Shown here: positions 51,825 to 60,098 of the stretch, one piece after another
Numbering within the stretch: position 1 is the first letter of the stretch
Layout of the letters: each line of letters opens with the position of its first letter
Source of the DNA: Nocardia pseudovaccinii NBRC 100343
GTDB lineage: Bacteria; Actinomycetota; Actinomycetes; Mycobacteriales; Mycobacteriaceae
Assembly (NCBI RefSeq): GCF_001613225.1
Contig: NZ_BDBY01000187.1
Location: forward strand, 1-64,000
Reading direction: 5' to 3'
DNA: 64,000 nucleotides
Translations under genes and position numbers: made by a program
The notes under the pieces: generated by a model
Databases searched by the model: none
Seen by the model: the letters and a program-made list of their open reading frames with translations, nothing else
Told to the model about the DNA's origin: nothing

Positions 51825-52124
51825 TCAGTGTTCGTCGTAGTGGTCGGCGTGCGCGGCGTGGCGATGGCCGTCGTGCACGTAATCGACGTGGTCGCCGTGC
51901 GGAATGGCGACATGCCCACAGCCCTCGCCGTGGACATGGTCATGGTTGTCGTGGGCGAGATGTGTTGGGGGTTCGCATTCGTCGTAGTGGCCATCGTGGG
52001 CGCGATGCACATGGCCGTCGTGCACATAGTCGACATGGTCGCCGTGGGGTACGGCGACGTGGCCGCAACCAGGGCCGTGGGTGTGTTCGTGGCTCGGATG
52101 TTCGGTGTGAGCGGCTGTTGTCAT
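51825..52124 (-). CDS. histidine-rich metal-binding protein with two internal repeats
   Basis: A 99-aa protein with 27 histidines and only two cysteines in CGH motifs plus one more. Residues 16-49 and 65-98 are repeats sharing 28 of 34 positions, each containing GCGHVA, PHGDHVDYVHDGH and HYDE. There is no signal peptide or membrane segment, so it is probably cytoplasmic. It resembles the His-rich zinc-storage or zinc-chaperone tails of metal transporters, but as a free protein. The ATG at 52124 follows GAGAGGAACACA. Its place between the metallophore and ZnuABC genes supports zinc buffering (inference). Confidence 0.85.
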   Translation of the reverse strand: MTTAAHTEHPSHEHTHGPGCGHVAVPHGDHVDYVHDGHVHRAHDGHYDECEPPTHLAHDNHDHVHGEGCGHVAIPHGDHVDYVHDGHRHAAHADHYDEH

Positions 52125-52442
52125 TGTGTTCCTCTCGTCTGTTGCGGCACTGAGGGGAATATCTATTTGTCGCATCATTATGTGCGCATGTCTGGTGTGT
52201 GCTGGCGAATTGCTGGATGTCGCGCTACCGGCGGCATGTCGAAGGGCGACTTCACGTGTCTGCTTCGGTTGAACTTTTCGGTTCTCGCAGTTGGTGACCT
52301 GCGAGACGCAGTTTCGGTCGTGCCGTCGTTACTCCTCCTCTGTTCGGATCTAGATTTCGGATTGTCTGGCGCGCCTTCTTCGTGGGCCTTGTGGTGAGAC
52401 GGCTCGCTGGTGTCTGTGCTGGGCGGCGGGAGAAGATGAGGG
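52125..52442. promoter_or_regulatory. divergent intergenic region of the His-rich and phoU genes
   Basis: No gene is seen. Near 52165-52185, on the minus strand, CATAATGATG shares the ATAATGAT half of the Zur-type box at 49634, but the other half is missing (8 of 15 positions), so I do not call a full box. TAATGAT or TAGATAT could be the -10 element of the histidine-rich gene. Confidence 0.3.
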
Positions 52443-53117
52443 ATGCGGACTCGCTTCCACGAGAACCTGGTTCAGCTCGCCGACCGGTTGCAGGCGATGT
52501 GTCTGCGTGACCGTGCCGCCGTCGCCACCGCCACGAACGCACTGCTGCGCGCTGATGTGGAGCTGGCCGAGCAGGCGATCGACATCTGCCGCGAGCTCGA
52601 CACCATGCGCGACGACTGCGAGCATGCCGCGATGACACTGCTGGCCTTGCAGGCGCCGGTCGCCAGTGAGCTGCGGCAGGTGGTCACCGCTATCCAGCTC
52701 GTCGGAGACCTCGTGCGGATGGGTACGCTCGCCGAGCACATCGCAGGCATTGCCCGGCGTCGGCATCCGGCTCACGCGGTCCCGGAACCGGTGCAGCCGG
52801 TCGTGGCCCGCATGGGTGCGGCCGCGATCGCCATGGCGACCAGCGCCGCCGCGGTGCTGGGTTCCGGGGATCCGCACGACGCCGCCCAACTCGACGGCCA
52901 GGACGACACGATGGATCGTCTGCATCACGATCTGCTGACCGCGGTGCTGGCCGAGGACTGGACCGGCGGAACGACCGCCGCGGTCGACCTGACCCTGCTG
53001 GGCCGCTATTACGAGCGATTCGCCGATCATGCCGTCCAGGTCGGACGCCGCACCATCTTCATGGCGACCGGTGAATCTCCAGACAATTGGCCCTCGCCTG
53101 GTCCGGCCGGTGAATAA
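52443..53117 (+). CDS. PhoU-family protein
   Basis: A 224-aa helical-bundle protein of the PhoU family, with MRTRFHENLVQLADRLQAMC, EHAAMTLLALQAPVASELRQ followed by VVTAIQLVGDLVRMG, and LLGRYYERFADHAVQVGRR, the two PhoU repeats with their metal-binding E/D-x-x-D positions. PhoU normally signals phosphate status with PstSCAB and PhoR, none of which is nearby. Its insertion between zinc genes is unexplained. Confidence 0.85.
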   Translation: MRTRFHENLVQLADRLQAMCLRDRAAVATATNALLRADVELAEQAIDICRELDTMRDDCEHAAMTLLALQAPVASELRQVVTAIQLVGDLVRMGTLAEHIAGIARRRHPAHAVPEPVQPVVARMGAAAIAMATSAAAVLGSGDPHDAAQLDGQDDTMDRLHHDLLTAVLAEDWTGGTTAAVDLTLLGRYYERFADHAVQVGRRTIFMATGESPDNWPSPGPAGE

Positions 53118-53210
53118 CTGGTCGATGCACACGTGCAGGTTTCATCGGAGTTGGATCTGTCGTCGCCGGTGCGGGCTGGGGTGTGAAGTAGGGCGAGGCG
53201 GCGTCGGCGC

Positions 53211-53244
53211 GCCCCTGTGCACCGGACTCAGGATCCGCAGGGGC
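53211..53244. terminator. terminator-like hairpin after phoU
   Basis: GCCCCTG (53211-53217) and CAGGGGC (53238-53244) pair, and CGGA and TCCG inside extend the stem. It lies about 95 bp after the phoU stop and would separate phoU from the zinc-transporter operon. Confidence 0.45.
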
Positions 53245-53284
53245 AGGCAGTTCGCCCTCCGGGCCGGGGCTCACGTCCCCCAAA

Positions 53285-53328
53285 CCCGAAAACTAAGTCC
53301 GAACTCCACAACAACGCCCGAAAACTAA
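53285..53328. repeat. direct repeat upstream of the znu operon
   Basis: CCCGAAAACTAA occurs at 53285-53296 and again at 53317-53328, a 32-bp period, with similar CCGAAC/CTGAAC sequence following each copy. It may be a remnant duplication or a regulator site. Confidence 0.4.
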
Positions 53329-53398
53329 CCCTGAACACCGAAATCTATGCCGGGACAGGACATCGGGTCGTGCATCGGGGAGATGCGTGTTAGATTTT

Positions 53399-53413
53399 CG
53401 ACAATGGTTTTCA
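53399..53413. promoter_or_regulatory. Zur-type box upstream of znuA
   Basis: CGACAATGGTTTTCA matches TGAAAATGATTTTCA at 11 of 15 positions and lies 27 bp before the znuA start. Together with the boxes at 29173, 31162 and 49634 it defines a shared pattern yGAnAATGrTTtTCA. Confidence 0.6.
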
Positions 53414-53440
53414 GTTTCAAGATCTGATGAGGGATGCACG

Positions 53441-54370
53441 ATGGCTCGTCCGGGTTTGAGTACACGTCTGGTAGGGGCGGCGGTTTGTGCGGCTGCGATT
53501 GTCGCGATGGGGACGGGGTGTAGTTCGTCGTCGGATTCGCCAGAGTCGGGCGGCAAGCTGGAGGTGGTGGCGACGATCAACGCCTGGGGCAGCATCGCCG
53601 CCCAGCTCGGCGGTGACAAGGTGCACCAGACGAGCATCATCAGCAGCCCCGACACCGATCCGCACGACTACGAGGCCACGCCCGCCGACGCGCGTGCCGT
53701 TGCCGGGGCAAAAGTCGTGCTGGCCAACGGGATCGGCTACGACGCCTGGATGGACAAGCTGCTGGCCGCGAATCCGAATTCGGATCGCACCGTGTTGGAT
53801 GTCGGCAAGCTGGTCGGCGTCGCCGATGACGGTAACCCGCACCAGTGGTACGCGCCTGATGCGGTCGCCAAGGTCGTGGACGCGATCACCGCGGACTACA
53901 AGAAGGCCGATCCGTCCGATGCCGCGTACTTCGATCAGCAGCGGCAGAAGTTCCTCGACGAGGGGCTGTCGAAGTATCACTCTCTGATTTCGGAGATCAA
54001 GACCAAGTACGCGGGCACGGCGGTCGGCGCGAGTGAATCGATCTTCTCCCCACTCTCGGATGCGTTGGGCCTCAACCTGATCACGCCACCAGCGTTCTTG
54101 AAGGCGATCAGTGAGGGCACCGACCCGGCGCCTGCGGACAAGGCGGCCATCGATCAGCAGATCGCCAGCAAGGCGATCAAGGTGTACGTCTACAACAGCC
54201 AAAACAGCACCCCCGATGTGGCGGGCCAAGTCGACGCGGCCAAGAAACAAGGGATCGCGGTGGCGACGGTGACCGAAACCCTTGCCCCGGAGAACACCTC
54301 GTTCCAGGATTGGCAATCTAGCCAGTTGACGCAACTGCGCGACGCGTTGCACACCGCGACCGGCAAGTAG
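53441..54370 (+). CDS. znuA: zinc ABC transporter substrate-binding lipoprotein
   Basis: A 309-aa cluster A-I (ZnuA/TroA-type) metal-binding protein. A lipoprotein signal peptide ends at VAMGTGCSSS (lipid-modified Cys27). Metal-ligand histidines are in DPHDYEAT and NPHQWYAP; the C-terminal lobe shows TVTETLAPENTSFQDW, including the usual acidic ligand region. There is no long His-rich loop. The ATG at 53441 follows GAGGGATGCACG. It heads a five-gene operon ending in a Zur-type regulator. Manganese as substrate cannot be excluded, but the context favours zinc. Confidence 0.9.
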   Translation: MARPGLSTRLVGAAVCAAAIVAMGTGCSSSSDSPESGGKLEVVATINAWGSIAAQLGGDKVHQTSIISSPDTDPHDYEATPADARAVAGAKVVLANGIGYDAWMDKLLAANPNSDRTVLDVGKLVGVADDGNPHQWYAPDAVAKVVDAITADYKKADPSDAAYFDQQRQKFLDEGLSKYHSLISEIKTKYAGTAVGASESIFSPLSDALGLNLITPPAFLKAISEGTDPAPADKAAIDQQIASKAIKVYVYNSQNSTPDVAGQVDAAKKQGIAVATVTETLAPENTSFQDWQSSQLTQLRDALHTATGK

Positions 54371-55285
54371 ATGACCAGCACGAAGACAGGGGCCGCGATG
54401 GACGAAATCGCGGCCCCGCCGGCCCCCGCCGATACACCCCCCGCAGCCGCGATCCGGCTGCGGGGGGTCGCCGCGGTCGTGGGTGGAAAACGAATCTGGT
54501 CCGATGTCTGCTTGGACGTGCAGCCTGGCGAGTTCGTCGCCGTGCTGGGCCCGAACGGGGCCGGAAAGTCCACCCTGTTGAAGGTCGTGCTCGGCCTCAC
54601 ACCGCCGGTCGCGGGCACGGTCGAGGTGCTGGGCAGCCGCGCCGGGCGAGGCAATACCCGCATCGGCTATCTGCCGCAGCGGCGTGCCTTCGATGCGAGC
54701 GTGCGCATCCGCGGTGTCGACATCGTGCGACTCGGACTCGACGGCGCACGCTGGGGAACACCGATCCCATGGTTGTCCAGACTGCTCACACCCCAACGGT
54801 TTCGGGACAGGCAGCAGCGACTGCGGGAGGTGATCGAACTGGTCGGCGCTAGCGCGTACGCGCACCGCCCGATCGGGCAGTGCTCCGGCGGTGAACAGCA
54901 ACGGCTGCTGATCGCGCAGGCCCTGATCCGCCGACCTCGGCTGCTGCTGCTCGACGAGCCTCTCGACAGCCTCGATGTGCCGAGCCAAGCCGGTATCAGC
55001 GCACTGGTACGCGATATCTGCCGAGCCCAGCAGGTCGCGGTCGTCCTGGTCGCCCACGACGTGAATCCGATCCTGCCGTATCTGGACCGCCTCGTGTACG
55101 TCGCGCGCGGAACAGCGGTGAGCGGTGCCCCCGAGGAAGTGATCACCAGCGAGAAGCTGACCGCGCTCTACGGTATTCCGATCGAAGTGCTGCGCGACAG
55201 CACCGGCCGGATGGTGATCGTCGGCCAACCCGATGTGCCCGCGGTGCACGATATCGCGGATTCTGTTGCGGGACAGCGGCAATGA
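54371..55285 (+). CDS. znuC: zinc ABC transporter ATP-binding protein
   Basis: A 304-aa ABC ATPase: Walker A GPNGAGKSTLLK, Q-loop GYLPQRRAF, signature CSGGEQQRLLIAQAL, Walker B LLLLDEPLDSLD, H-loop VVLVAHDVNP. The N-terminal 25 residues are a Pro/Ala-rich extension. It follows znuA without a gap and overlaps the first permease by ATGA. Confidence 0.92.
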   Translation: MTSTKTGAAMDEIAAPPAPADTPPAAAIRLRGVAAVVGGKRIWSDVCLDVQPGEFVAVLGPNGAGKSTLLKVVLGLTPPVAGTVEVLGSRAGRGNTRIGYLPQRRAFDASVRIRGVDIVRLGLDGARWGTPIPWLSRLLTPQRFRDRQQRLREVIELVGASAYAHRPIGQCSGGEQQRLLIAQALIRRPRLLLLDEPLDSLDVPSQAGISALVRDICRAQQVAVVLVAHDVNPILPYLDRLVYVARGTAVSGAPEEVITSEKLTALYGIPIEVLRDSTGRMVIVGQPDVPAVHDIADSVAGQRQ

Positions 55286-56271
55286 ACCCGGTCGCGACCT
55301 GGAATCTGGCCCATGATCTGCGCCAGATGATGGCGTATCCGTTCATGGTCAATGCCGTTCGCGCGGGCACTATCGTGGCCGTTGTGGCGGGGGCGGTGGG
55401 CTGGGTGATGGTGCTGCGGCGCGAGAGCTTCGCCGGGCACACCCTGGCCGTGGTCGGGTTTCCCGGTGCCGCGGCGGCCGTGTGGCTCGGGTGCTCCACC
55501 GGATTCGGTTATTTCGCCGCCTGTATGGGGGCGGCGTTGGTGATCGCCGCGCTGCCGTCGGCGGCCCGATCTCGCGGGGTCGGCGAGCAACCCGCGGTCA
55601 TCGGTACCGTGCAAGCCTTCGCACTGGCCACGGGCATGCTGTTCGTCAGCCTCTACAAAGGATTCCTCTCCGGGCTGACGAACCTGCTGTTCGGCACCAT
55701 CGCCGGTGTCACCGACGACCAGGTCACCCTGCTACTCGCGGCCGCAATCCCGTGTCTGGGGCTGCTCCTGCTGCTGGGCAGGCCACTGCTGTGGGCCTCA
55801 CTGGATCCCGAAACCGCGGCAGCCCACGCAGTTCCGGTGCGATTGGTGGGTACGGGGTTCCTGCTGCTGCTCGGCGTCGCCGCGGCCGGCACCAGCCAGG
55901 TCACCGGGAGTCTGCTGGTCTTCGCGCTACTCGTCGCGCCCGCCGCCGCCGCGCACCAGCTCACCTCCCATCCCGGTATCGGTATCGGCATCTCGATCGT
56001 GATCGCCCTCGTCGTCACCTGGGCCGGTATGGGTTTCGCGTTCTTCTCGCCGTATCCGATCGGATTCTGGGTCAGCAGTTTCGCCTTCGCCTGCTATCTG
56101 CTGTGCGCGGGCTACCGAGCCGCGCTGCAGCGTTGGCACAGACGCCACGCTCCGGTACCGCAGCCGCACCGCGCGCTCGAACGAGCAGTCGCATACGAGC
56201 GCAGCCAGCGAATCATGTACCAGCGCGCATCGCGCATGCCGGAGCCGAACGCCAGACAGGTGCAGCCATGA
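55282..56271 (+). CDS. znuB: zinc ABC transporter permease (first)
   Basis: A 329-aa ABC-3-family permease with about eight membrane helices: RRESFAGHTLAVVGFPGAAA, LLFGTIAGVTDDQVTLLL and GSLLVFALLVAPAAAAHQLT, the family's coupling region. The basic C-terminal tail of about 50 residues is unusual. ATGA overlaps link it to the ATPase and to the second permease. Confidence 0.9.
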   Translation: MNPVATWNLAHDLRQMMAYPFMVNAVRAGTIVAVVAGAVGWVMVLRRESFAGHTLAVVGFPGAAAAVWLGCSTGFGYFAACMGAALVIAALPSAARSRGVGEQPAVIGTVQAFALATGMLFVSLYKGFLSGLTNLLFGTIAGVTDDQVTLLLAAAIPCLGLLLLLGRPLLWASLDPETAAAHAVPVRLVGTGFLLLLGVAAAGTSQVTGSLLVFALLVAPAAAAHQLTSHPGIGIGISIVIALVVTWAGMGFAFFSPYPIGFWVSSFAFACYLLCAGYRAALQRWHRRHAPVPQPHRALERAVAYERSQRIMYQRASRMPEPNARQVQP

Positions 56272-57134
56272 GCGATGTGACCGCGATGCTGTCGCACCCG
56301 TTCATCATCCACGCACTCACCGCGGGCACCGCCGTGGCGATCCTGTGCGGACTCGTCGGCTACTTCGTCGTCCAACGCGGTGCCGTCTTCGCCGGTGACG
56401 CCCTCGGCCATGTCGCCTACACCGGAGCCATGGCCGCCCTCGCCGCCGGAATAGATCCGCGGATAGGACTTTTCGCCGCGACCGTCATCGCTGGACTCGC
56501 GCTCGGAGCAGCGGGCGGGCGTGGTGGCGACGATGTCGCGATCGGTTCGTTCTTCGCCTGGATGCTGGGGCTGGGTGTGCTGTTTCTGACCTACTACACC
56601 ACCCACCGAAGCACCGGAAACGGCACCGCGAACGTCACCGTCTTGTTCGGCAGTATCTTCGGAATCAGCGCCAGCGCCGCCACGACCGCGGTCCTCATCG
56701 CCGTCGGTGTCACTATGGTGCTGCTCGCTATAGCGCGGCCGCTGCTGTTCGCCACGGTGGACCCGGCGGTCGCCGGGGCGGCGGGAGTGCCCGTCCGAAT
56801 CCTGGGTGCGCTGTTTCTCGCGATCGTTGGCGCCACCGTCGCCGAGGCCACCCAAATCGTCGGCGCTGTAGTCGTTCTGGGGCTGCTGGCCGCACCGCCC
56901 GCCGCAGCCGCACGGCTCACCGGGCAGCCCTGGCGCGCGTTCTGGCTGTCTGCGGGACTGGCCACCCTCGCGGTCTGGGCGGGTATCACACTGTCCTATA
57001 CGATCCCGGCCGCCCCCGCCAGCTTCACCATCATCGCCGTAGCCGCCCTCAGCTATCCAGCCGCTGTAGGCCTCGACCGAATTCGCCGATACCGTTCCCG
57101 CGTCTATGTCGCAACCGGACCGTCGCTCAGCTGA
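56268..57134 (+). CDS. znuB: zinc ABC transporter permease (second)
   Basis: A 288-aa paralogue of the preceding permease: VQRGAVFAGDALGHVAYTGA, VTVLFGSIFGIS and IVGAVVVLGLLAAPPAAAAR. The two permeases probably form a heterodimer with the single ATPase, as in other actinobacterial znu operons. A much longer frame runs in from upstream, but the ATG at 56268 overlaps the first permease stop and gives the right N-terminus. Confidence 0.9.
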   Translation: MSDVTAMLSHPFIIHALTAGTAVAILCGLVGYFVVQRGAVFAGDALGHVAYTGAMAALAAGIDPRIGLFAATVIAGLALGAAGGRGGDDVAIGSFFAWMLGLGVLFLTYYTTHRSTGNGTANVTVLFGSIFGISASAATTAVLIAVGVTMVLLAIARPLLFATVDPAVAGAAGVPVRILGALFLAIVGATVAEATQIVGAVVVLGLLAAPPAAAARLTGQPWRAFWLSAGLATLAVWAGITLSYTIPAAPASFTIIAVAALSYPAAVGLDRIRRYRSRVYVATGPSLS

Positions 57135-57579
57135 GCGCACAGTGGCGCGCCGCCATCGTGTGACCCTGCGGCAACGCGTCGTGCTCGACGCACTGCGCCG
57201 AGGCGATCGTTTCCGCAGTGCCCAGCAACTGCACACCGATCTCCGCCTGACCTCGACCATCGGAATCGGGCTGACCAGCGTCTACCGCATTCTGCATCGA
57301 CTCGCCGACCAACAACTCGTGGAAACCCAGCATGCGGAGGACGGCGAACTGTTGTACCGAATCCGCGACAGCTGCGGCCACCACCACTACCTGATGTGCC
57401 GAATCTGCGGGCGCGCCGAACAATTCACCCTCGACGCTGTCGAACAGCACGCCGACCTCATCGCCAGCCAACACCGCTACCGCGACGTCAGCCACCGCCT
57501 CGACCTCTACGGCATCTGCCCCCGATGCGCCACAGAGCCTGAAATTACCGCGCAGTGCCGCACGGACGCCAATCGGTGA
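57106..57579 (+). CDS. zur: Fur-family regulator, probable Zur
   Basis: A 157-aa Fur-superfamily repressor. The winged HTH includes TLRQRVVLDALRRGDRFRSA, then QQLH and LTSVYRILHRLADQQLVE; the dimerisation half has the metal-binding HHHYLMCRICG with structural-zinc pairs Cys98/Cys101 and Cys138/Cys141 (ICPRC). The Fur-subfamily is assigned as Zur from its place at the end of the znu operon. The ATG at 57106 overlaps the permease by 29 bp; a GTG at 57142 is an alternative. It is the likely reader of the four boxes in this island. Confidence 0.88.
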   Translation: MSQPDRRSAERTVARRHRVTLRQRVVLDALRRGDRFRSAQQLHTDLRLTSTIGIGLTSVYRILHRLADQQLVETQHAEDGELLYRIRDSCGHHHYLMCRICGRAEQFTLDAVEQHADLIASQHRYRDVSHRLDLYGICPRCATEPEITAQCRTDANR

Positions 57580-57684
57580 GCACCGCCGCCGCGAACATCG
57601 TGAGCCCGATAACACAGGACCAGAGTCGGTCCATAATCAACCAGGGCTGGTTTACGAGCCGATTCGACGGCCGCCGCTGACAAG

Positions 57685-58701
57685 ATGGGGGGATCAGTGC
57701 TCGCACCGAACACGCTGAACTCGGTACGGACGAAGCTGTCCTCGACGTACGTGCTCGCGGCTCTCATCGTCATCGGGCTGGTCGTGCAGGCTCCGCTGGC
57801 GCGCGCGGTGGGGGCATCGGTGCGGTTACAGACCGCGGTGACGATCTTCGCGGGTGTCTTCGTCCAAGCGGTGCCGTTTCTTGTGCTCGGCGTACTGGTC
57901 AGTGGCGCGATCGCGGCCTTCGTTTCACCCGCTGTGCTGCGAAAAGTGTTGCCACGTAATGAATCCGTGGCAATCGGCGTTGCCGGTCTGGCCGGTATGG
58001 CACTGCCGGGCTGTGAGTGTGGCGTCGTACCGGTGGCACGGCGGCTGACCGACCAGGGCGCGCCGGGCTCGGTCGCCCTGGCGTTCATGCTGTCGGCACC
58101 CGCGATCAACCCCGTGGTCTTGATCGCGACGGCGGTGGCGTTCCCCGGCGAACCGGGCATGGTGGCCGCACGGTTCACCGGTTCACTGGCCACCGCGGTG
58201 GTGATGGGCCTGATCTGGTCGCGGATCGGGCGTCCGGCGTGGATGCTTGCGCGCGGAGGCGGGCACGACCACTGTGTGGTCGGGCGTACCCGCTGGGAGG
58301 TCTTCACCGAGGCCGCACGCCATGATCTGCTGCAGGCCAGCGCATTTCTCGTGCTCGGTGCGGCGGCGGCCGCCGCACTGCATGTGCTCGTCCCGCCGTC
58401 CTGGTACGAACATCTGGCTGGTCAGATGGCAATGGCCGTCGTGGTGATGGCGGTCTTGGCGATCGTGCTGGCGTTGTGTTCGGAGGCGGACGCGTTCGTC
58501 GCGGCGAGCATGTCTGCGCTGCCGCTGCTGCCGCGCCTGGTGTTCCTGGTGGTCGGCCCAGCGGTCGATGTGAAACTGTTCGCCATGCAGGCCGGAACAT
58601 TCGGGCGGATGTTCGCAATGCGGTTCGCGCCGTTGACCTTTGTGGTGGCCGTGACATGCGGCACCATCGCCGGACTCGTCTTCCTGGGAGGTGCCCGATG
58701 A
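57685..58701 (+). CDS. SO_0444/YraQ-type permease
   Basis: A 338-aa membrane protein of the DUF318/ArsP-like permease family, with GMALPGCECGVVPVARRLTD (the Cys-x-Cys of the family), SAPAINPVVLIATAVAFPGE and SEADAFVAASMSALPLLPR. About eight to ten helices. Members paired with TIGR03943 proteins (YcgR/YcgQ type) are often near zinc or cobalt genes. It follows zur by 105 bp, and ATGA couples it to the next gene. No Zur-type box is clear in this gap. Confidence 0.85.
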   Translation: MGGSVLAPNTLNSVRTKLSSTYVLAALIVIGLVVQAPLARAVGASVRLQTAVTIFAGVFVQAVPFLVLGVLVSGAIAAFVSPAVLRKVLPRNESVAIGVAGLAGMALPGCECGVVPVARRLTDQGAPGSVALAFMLSAPAINPVVLIATAVAFPGEPGMVAARFTGSLATAVVMGLIWSRIGRPAWMLARGGGHDHCVVGRTRWEVFTEAARHDLLQASAFLVLGAAAAAALHVLVPPSWYEHLAGQMAMAVVVMAVLAIVLALCSEADAFVAASMSALPLLPRLVFLVVGPAVDVKLFAMQAGTFGRMFAMRFAPLTFVVAVTCGTIAGLVFLGGAR

Positions 58702-59453
58702 AACGCGAGACACAGAATCTGCTGTTGGTGCTGATCGGCGCCGCGGTGTTGTGGATCGCGCTCGACGGCGCCTACCTGCGCTATGTGAAACCGAGCCTGT
58801 ATCCGTTCCTGCTGATCAGCGGCATCGGATTCATGATGCTCGGACTGGTCGCGATCGTGCGCGATATCCGCCGCGGCACCGCCACCGAGGATGAGTCCCA
58901 CGAGCACGGCAGCGGCCGCTCCCACTGGCTGCTGCTGATCCCCGCCGCCGCCCTGCTGCTCATCGCCCCGCCCGCACTGGGCGCGAGCGCCGCGGTGACC
59001 AGCTCCCCGGTCCAGGTCGTGCCACGCGATTCGGCTCCGGCGGCACCGAAACAGTGGCCGTTCCCACCGCTGCCCGCCGAAGCCGCACCGAACTTGCCGG
59101 TCGTGGATCTGGTCAACCGGGCACTGCTGGATTCCAACCATTCCCTCGACGGCCGCGAGGTCACGATCAGCGGATTCGTCATCCACCCAAAAGATCTCGA
59201 ACAACAACACCCCGCCACCACCGAAACCGACCTGGCTCGCGTGGTCATCACCTGCTGCGTCGCCGATGCCCGCTACGTGCTCGTACACCTGGCCGGTATG
59301 CCAGAACCCATCGAGGACGACGCCTGGCTACAGGTTCGCGGAGTCGTACAGACCGACAGCGCCCAGCACGACCCCGACCAGGCCCCGACCCTCGCCGTCA
59401 CCGACTACCAGCGGATCCCGGCTCCCGACCGCCCGTATGAACGCGGGCGCTAG
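58698..59453 (+). CDS. TIGR03943 family putative permease partner
   Basis: A 251-aa protein: two N-terminal membrane helices (LLLVLIGAAVLWIALDGAYL; LLISGIGFMMLGLVAIV), a His-containing loop (DESHEHGSGRSH), a third helix (LLLIPAAALLLIAPPALGAS), then an extracytoplasmic beta domain with LDGREVTISGFVIHP, VVITCCVADA (Cys-Cys) and DAWLQVRGVV. This is the standard partner of the preceding permease. The 59454-59684 gap holds no gene I can support. Confidence 0.85.
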   Translation: MKRETQNLLLVLIGAAVLWIALDGAYLRYVKPSLYPFLLISGIGFMMLGLVAIVRDIRRGTATEDESHEHGSGRSHWLLLIPAAALLLIAPPALGASAAVTSSPVQVVPRDSAPAAPKQWPFPPLPAEAAPNLPVVDLVNRALLDSNHSLDGREVTISGFVIHPKDLEQQHPATTETDLARVVITCCVADARYVLVHLAGMPEPIEDDAWLQVRGVVQTDSAQHDPDQAPTLAVTDYQRIPAPDRPYERGR

Positions 59454-59684
59454 CGGCTACATGCCGCGTCCTACACGTGCGGCACGTTCGCCTAGCCAGA
59501 TGGCACGGCGCTCTGGCCGCCAGCGGTCGGCAGCACTTTGCCCCGCGGATTCGGCACGCGGTCTACGTCGGTCCAGGTCACCCAGCAGCACGGGAACAAG
59601 CAACCTGCCTTACGGGGTCTGCCCAGTTTTGTAGACATAGTTTCGGGGGCTGACTATCGACCGTTTCCTGAGTGTGACGGCGGG

Positions 59685-60098
59685 TTAGTCGGCGCGGCGG
59701 GAGCCATCGATTCTGGTGACGTTGCTGGCCACTTCGAGCTCTGTGCGAAGCCTATGGACGGTCAGAGTGAGATGGCGGATGTTTGTAACCGCAAGGCCGA
59801 GATGCTCGCGAAGCCGGCGGTTGTCGCGGCGCAGTTTCGCGTTGCGGGCAGCGAGCCGAGTCTGATCAGCCTCGGCGGGAGACCGCTTGAAGAGCTGGGG
59901 CTGCGGCGCGCGTCGTGCCTCGCCGATCTCATGGGCGAGGTCGGGGAAGTGACGGCGGAAGGTGGTGTTCGACATGCCGAGCTGGCGGGCGACAGCGAGA
60001 ACGCTTGGCCGATGGCCGTTTCGAGGTGCGTCGCCGAGGGCGTTGTCGACGGCGCAGCGTGCCTGTTCGAGCGTGGGAATGTCGGTTGCGCGGCTCAC
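59685..60098 (-). CDS. TnpC/DUF6262-like accessory protein of a Tn554-type transposon
   Basis: A 137-aa protein with an N-terminal HTH (VLAVARQLGMSNTTFRRHFP) and a C-terminal coiled coil rich in Arg and Leu (RLAARNAKLRRDNRRLREHL). This small HTH/coiled-coil protein is the usual third gene after two tyrosine recombinases in actinobacterial Tn554-like trios. The GTG at 60098 overlaps the stop of the recombinase gene by 4 bp (GTGA). Confidence 0.72.
   Translation of the reverse strand: MSRATDIPTLEQARCAVDNALGDAPRNGHRPSVLAVARQLGMSNTTFRRHFPDLAHEIGEARRAPQPQLFKRSPAEADQTRLAARNAKLRRDNRRLREHLGLAVTNIRHLTLTVHRLRTELEVASNVTRIDGSRRAD

Noticed and set aside
55482..56267. A long in-frame N-terminal extension of the second ZnuB permease
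   Set aside because: It is an alternative frame over the first permease gene; the coupled ATG at 56268 gives the normal permease start.
57600..57684. A Zur-type box before the permease gene
   Set aside because: The best local match (around CCATAATCAACC) fits fewer than half of the positions.
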